21,827 nucleotides of DNA from Glomus cerebriforme (Eukaryota; Glomeromycota; Glomeromycetes; Glomerales; Glomeraceae), in the NCBI GenBank assembly GCA_003550305.1, contig QKYT01000388.1, forward strand, positions 87,792 to 109,618, given 5' to 3'. The position numbers and the translations under genes were made by a program. This document shows, in pieces, positions 19,205 through 21,827 of this stretch (position 1 is the first letter of the stretch; every line of letters begins with the position of its first letter). The notes under the pieces are model-generated. The model was not told the DNA's origin. It searched no databases and saw only the letters and a program-made list of their open reading frames with translations.

Positions 19205-19916
19205 TAATTGCCATTTGAACTTGGTTCTGAAAATTGAAAAATGTAAGTTTTTTCACAAAACTTACCATTTTTTTCATTTTTTTTAAAGAAACGTTTTTAA
19301 CGTTTCTTCTTTTTTTTTGTAAGTCTCTCAGTTTTTAGTCTGATACTGGAAAGTAAGAACTGGTAAGTTTCTTTGTGAAACTTAACATTTTTTTTGTTTT
19401 TTTTTTTTTAGAAATGCTTATTAATATTTCTTTTTTTTTCTTGTAGGTTCTCTGAGCTCTTCAGTTTGGAATGGAAAGGGAAAATGATATGTTTTTTCAC
19501 AAAACTTATCATTTTTTTTTTTNTTTTTTTTAGAAACGCTTATTAATATTTTTTTTTCTTGTAGGTTCTTTGAGCTCTTCAGTTCGGAATGGGAAGAGAA
19601 AATGGTAAGTTTTTTCGCAAAATTTACCATTTTTTTTTGTTTTTTTTAGAAATATTATTAATGTTTCTTTCTTTTCTTGTAGGTTCTCCAAGCTCTTCAG
19701 TCCAGATTGTGAAGGGAAAACAATAAGTTTCTTCATGAAATTAACCATTTTTTTTTGTTTTTTTTAGAAACGCTTATTAACATTTCTTTTTTTCTTGTAA
19801 GTTTTCTGAGCTCTTCGGTCTAGAATGGAAAGGAAAAATAGTAAGTTTTTTCACGAAACTTACCATTTTTTTTAAAGAAACGTTTTTAATATTTCTTCTT
19901 TTCTTTTTTTTTATAG
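19205..19916 (+). repeat. Array A: exon/intron-like tandem cassettes
   Basis: Six units of about 120 bases on the plus strand. Donor-like GTAAGT or variants start at 19243, 19363, 19486 (decayed), 19605, 19723 (ATAAGT) and 19841. Acceptor-like ends (TTTTCTTGTAG or similar) fall at 19323, 19446, 19564, 19682, 19800 (decayed to TTGTAA) and 19916. Exon-like pieces are 39, 39, 40, 40 and 40 nt (for example GAGCTCTTCAGTTCGGAATG inside 19565-19604); intron-like pieces are 76-84 nt. Each intron-like piece starts with a hairpin that includes the donor itself (GGTAAGTTTT paired with AAAA(C/T)TTACC), followed by a T-run, AGAAACG...TTTCT and a second T-run. Long minus-strand frames here are shadows. Confidence 0.75.
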
Positions 19917-21350
19917 TCCATTTATATCACCAGATTCATCAGATCTACCAGATTTTTTTATAAAACTTTACATATTGTAATTGAAGATAAAAGAGTCATT
20001 CTTACAAAAAGAAAAAAAAGAATATTAGTAACATTCTTGTATTGAATTATAATAAAAAAAACTACCTCCCTATTCTCCTTTATCTTATTTACCTCTAGGA
20101 GCTGAGCTGAAGAGTTCGTTCCTATAAAAAAGAAAAGAAAAATGAACTTTAATAAACGTTCTTGTATAATAAAATAAAAAAGAAATACCCCTCTCTGCCC
20201 TCATTTATCCCATTTACCTTCAGGAGTCAAGCTGAAGAGTTCATTCCTACAAAAAAGAAAAAAAATGAACATTAATAAATGTTCTTGTATAATAAAATAA
20301 AAAAATACCTCCACCCTCCTTTTACCCTATTTACCTTCAGGAGCTGAGCTGAAGTGTTTGTTCTTACAAAAAAGAAAAAAAAAGAACATTAGCAATGTTC
20401 TTATATTAAAGTTTAATAACCATCACCCCTTCAATTACCTCCAGAAGTCAAGCTAAAGTATTTGTTCTAAAAAAAAGAAAAAAAAAGAATGTTAGCAACG
20501 TTCTTGTATTAAAGTTTAATACCCCCCTCAATTACCTTCAGAAGTCAAGTCGAAATGTTCATTCCTATAAAAAAGAAAAAAAAAAGAACGTTAGCAATGT
20601 TCTTGTATTAAAGTTTAATAATCATTCCCTTTAATTACCTCCAGGAACTGAGCTGAAGAGTTTGTTTCTATAAAAAAGAAAAAAAAAGAACATTAGCAAC
20701 GTTTTTGTATTAAAGTTTAATACTCCCCTCAATTACTTCCAGGAGTCGAGCCGAAGTATTCGTTCCTATAAAAAAGAAAAAAAAGAATGTTAGCAACATT
20801 CTTGTATTAAAGTTTAATAACCTCTTTAATTACTTCCAGAAGTTGAGCTGAAGTATTCGTTCCTATAAAAAAGAAAAAAAANATGTTAGCAACATTCTTG
20901 TATTAAAGTTTAATAACCTCTTTAATTACTTCCAGAAGTTGAGCTGAAGTATTCGTTCCTATAAAAAAGAAAAAAAAAGAATGTTAGTAATATTTTTGTA
21001 TTAAAGTTTAATAACCATCCCCCTTCAATTACCTCCAAAAGCTGAGCCAAAGAGTTCGTTCCTATAAAAAAGAATAAAAAAGAACATTAATAAATGTTCT
21101 TATGTATTAAAATAAAAAAAACCCTCATCAAAAACAAAAAAATAAAAAAAAAATACCAGATTTGACCAGATTATCTGATCAATCTGGTCAATCTGGTCAT
21201 CCATGTAACATCTGATCAATCCGGTGTTATCCAATGGATCCATTCAGATTATCCAAAATCTGTTCATTCCTTAATTTGAATTATCCAATCCATTCAAAAA
21301 TGGATGATGGATTGAACAGATTTTACTGGAACATACCTCTACTCTTGGCT
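19917..21350. mobile_element. Probable TIR element carrying array B
   Basis: The left edge carries CACCAGATTCATCAGATCTA then CCAGATTTTTTT (19928-19958). The right side, read in reverse, carries CCAGATTGATCAGATAATCT followed by a similar CAGATTTGGT-like end and a T-run (about 21153-21200), and extends through repeated CAATCTGGTC and ATCCATT words to about 21345. This suggests imperfect termini of an element that encloses array B. It sits between array A and an array A-like remnant, so it probably inserted there. Exact ends and a target duplication could not be fixed. Confidence 0.4.
20001..21118 (-). repeat. Array B: ten 29-nt exon-like segments with variable intron-like spacers
   Basis: On the minus strand, exon-like segments lie at 21033-21061, 20930-20958, 20834-20862, 20737-20765, 20639-20667, 20536-20564, 20439-20467, 20335-20363, 20218-20246 and 20093-20121. 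All ten are exactly 29 nt, starting near GAACGAAYWCTTCAGCTYRR. Each is followed by a GTAATT or GTAAAT donor-like word after GAG, AAG or GAA, and preceded by a pyrimidine run ending TATAG, GTAG, GTAAG or TTTAG. The spacers measure 74, 67, 68, 69, 74, 68, 75, 88 and 96 nt in that order. Each spacer holds a hairpin of the GAACATT-AGC-AATGTTC type just before the pyrimidine run. An undetermined base is at 20882. Confidence 0.8.
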
Positions 21351-21370
21351 TTTAGATTAGTACATGAAGT

Positions 21371-21515
21371 TGGGTAATGGTAAGTTTCTTCGTAAAACTT
21401 GTTATTTTTTTTTAGAAATGTTTTTTAACAGTTCTTTTTCTTTTCTTGTGGACTCTTCTTCGGTTCAGGCATTTGAAATTAGGAAATAGTAAGTTTCATA
21501 ATAAAACTTACCATT
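21371..21515 (+). repeat. Array A remnant beyond the insertion
   Basis: GTAAGT at 21380, a T-run, AGAAATG...AACAGTTCT, TTTTCTTGTGG ending at 21451, a 37-nt exon-like piece (21452-21488, contains TCTTCTTCGGTTCAGGCATT) and a second GTAAGT at 21489 followed by AAAACTTACC. This is the same unit and strand as array A, so array A continues on the far side of the element holding array B. Confidence 0.65.
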
Positions 21516-21827
21516 GTCATCGTCGTATGTAAATACAAACAACTAACTAAGAAAAACCTAAAGTGATCTATTCAGATGTATAGGGAATCCAAAAATAAGT
21601 GTATGTTTTATATGTTTATACGTGAGAATAAATGTAAATCAAATGGATCGGCAAAGGTTCAAACACACAGTTTGACTGACACAAGTTTACAATAATTTCA
21701 CAATACAAATCGATACACAATCGATTTACACAAGTAACAGAGAGACGCGAAGGTAAAAGTGTATATTTAACTTTAGACTTTATTAATGAGTTAATAGCTA
21801 AACTATCTAACTCTATCCAAAACTACT
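21516..21827. other. Less AT-rich tail, nothing recognised
   Basis: Base composition becomes more even and the repeats stop. The palindromic word AATCGATACACAATCGATTT (21708-21727) is the only local structure I see. No open frame of useful length; this may be the edge of another feature cut by the window end. Confidence 0.4.

Noticed and set aside
19421..19748. Two overlapping minus-strand open frames of about 70 codons
   Set aside because: They are the reverse strand of array A: T-runs read as lysine runs. The unit length is not a multiple of three, so the same repeat is read in shifting frames.
20093..21061. CRISPR-like look: 29-nt repeats with spacers
   Set aside because: The spacers are themselves copies of one another, the repeats vary between units, and the context is eukaryotic with transposons and an intron.
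1..21827. rRNA or tRNA genes
   Set aside because: No cloverleaf with T-loop and A/B box words and no conserved rRNA blocks were seen on either strand by eye; a covariance-model scan was not possible.

Overview
The window looks like a piece of an arbuscular-mycorrhizal fungus genome, most likely Rhizophagus or a close relative (Glomeromycotina). The evidence is extreme AT richness, long A/T runs, an F-box-type gene of the kind that is hugely multicopy in that genus, several relics of Rhizophagus-type multicopy families, a short spliceosomal intron, and dense foldback and TIR repeats. These identifications are from memory of the families, not from a search. The region is repeat-dominated, and only one gene looks intact.

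Layout. 1-568: AT-rich flank. 569-2161 (-): intact F-box/LRR-like gene. 2240-3700: gene-free DNA with scattered GGCC-centred palindromic motifs and a GC-rich hairpin. 3711-4717 (-): dead Tc1/mariner transposase with one recognisable terminal repeat near 4905. 4908-7183: no gene seen. 7184-8195: an old foldback repeat holding, at its centre, a young near-perfect palindrome with 265-bp arms (7395-7946). 8196-9784: AT-rich, no gene seen. 9785-11950: large foldback made of inverted arrays of about 185-bp units. 12030-14310 (+): broken multicopy-family gene with a recognisable intron. 14429-14689 (-): small coding-like relic. 14865-15391: Harbinger-like MITE. 15760-16245 (-): dead C2H2 zinc-finger family gene. 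17020-17802: TIR element with a 9-bp target duplication (MULE-like). 18046-18495 (-): truncated Pif1-type helicase. 19205-21510: two tandem arrays in opposite orientation, one interrupting the other.

The most unusual content is at 17200-17650 and 19205-21510. There, three tandem arrays repeat a cassette built like a mini-exon plus a mini-intron: a 29-41 nt segment ending at a GTAAGT/GTAATT-like donor, a short hairpin, a pyrimidine run and TAG. In the 20093-21061 array all ten exon-like segments are exactly 29 nt, while nine intron-like spacers vary from 67 to 96 nt, and the hairpins keep pairing through paired substitutions. Whether these are spliced is unknown; the reading frame does not look maintained.

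The genes do not form a pathway. The window reads as a repeat-rich accessory region in which dead genes have accumulated stops of the kind made by C-to-T or G-to-A transitions (Gln and Trp codons turned to stop), while the F-box gene stays open.
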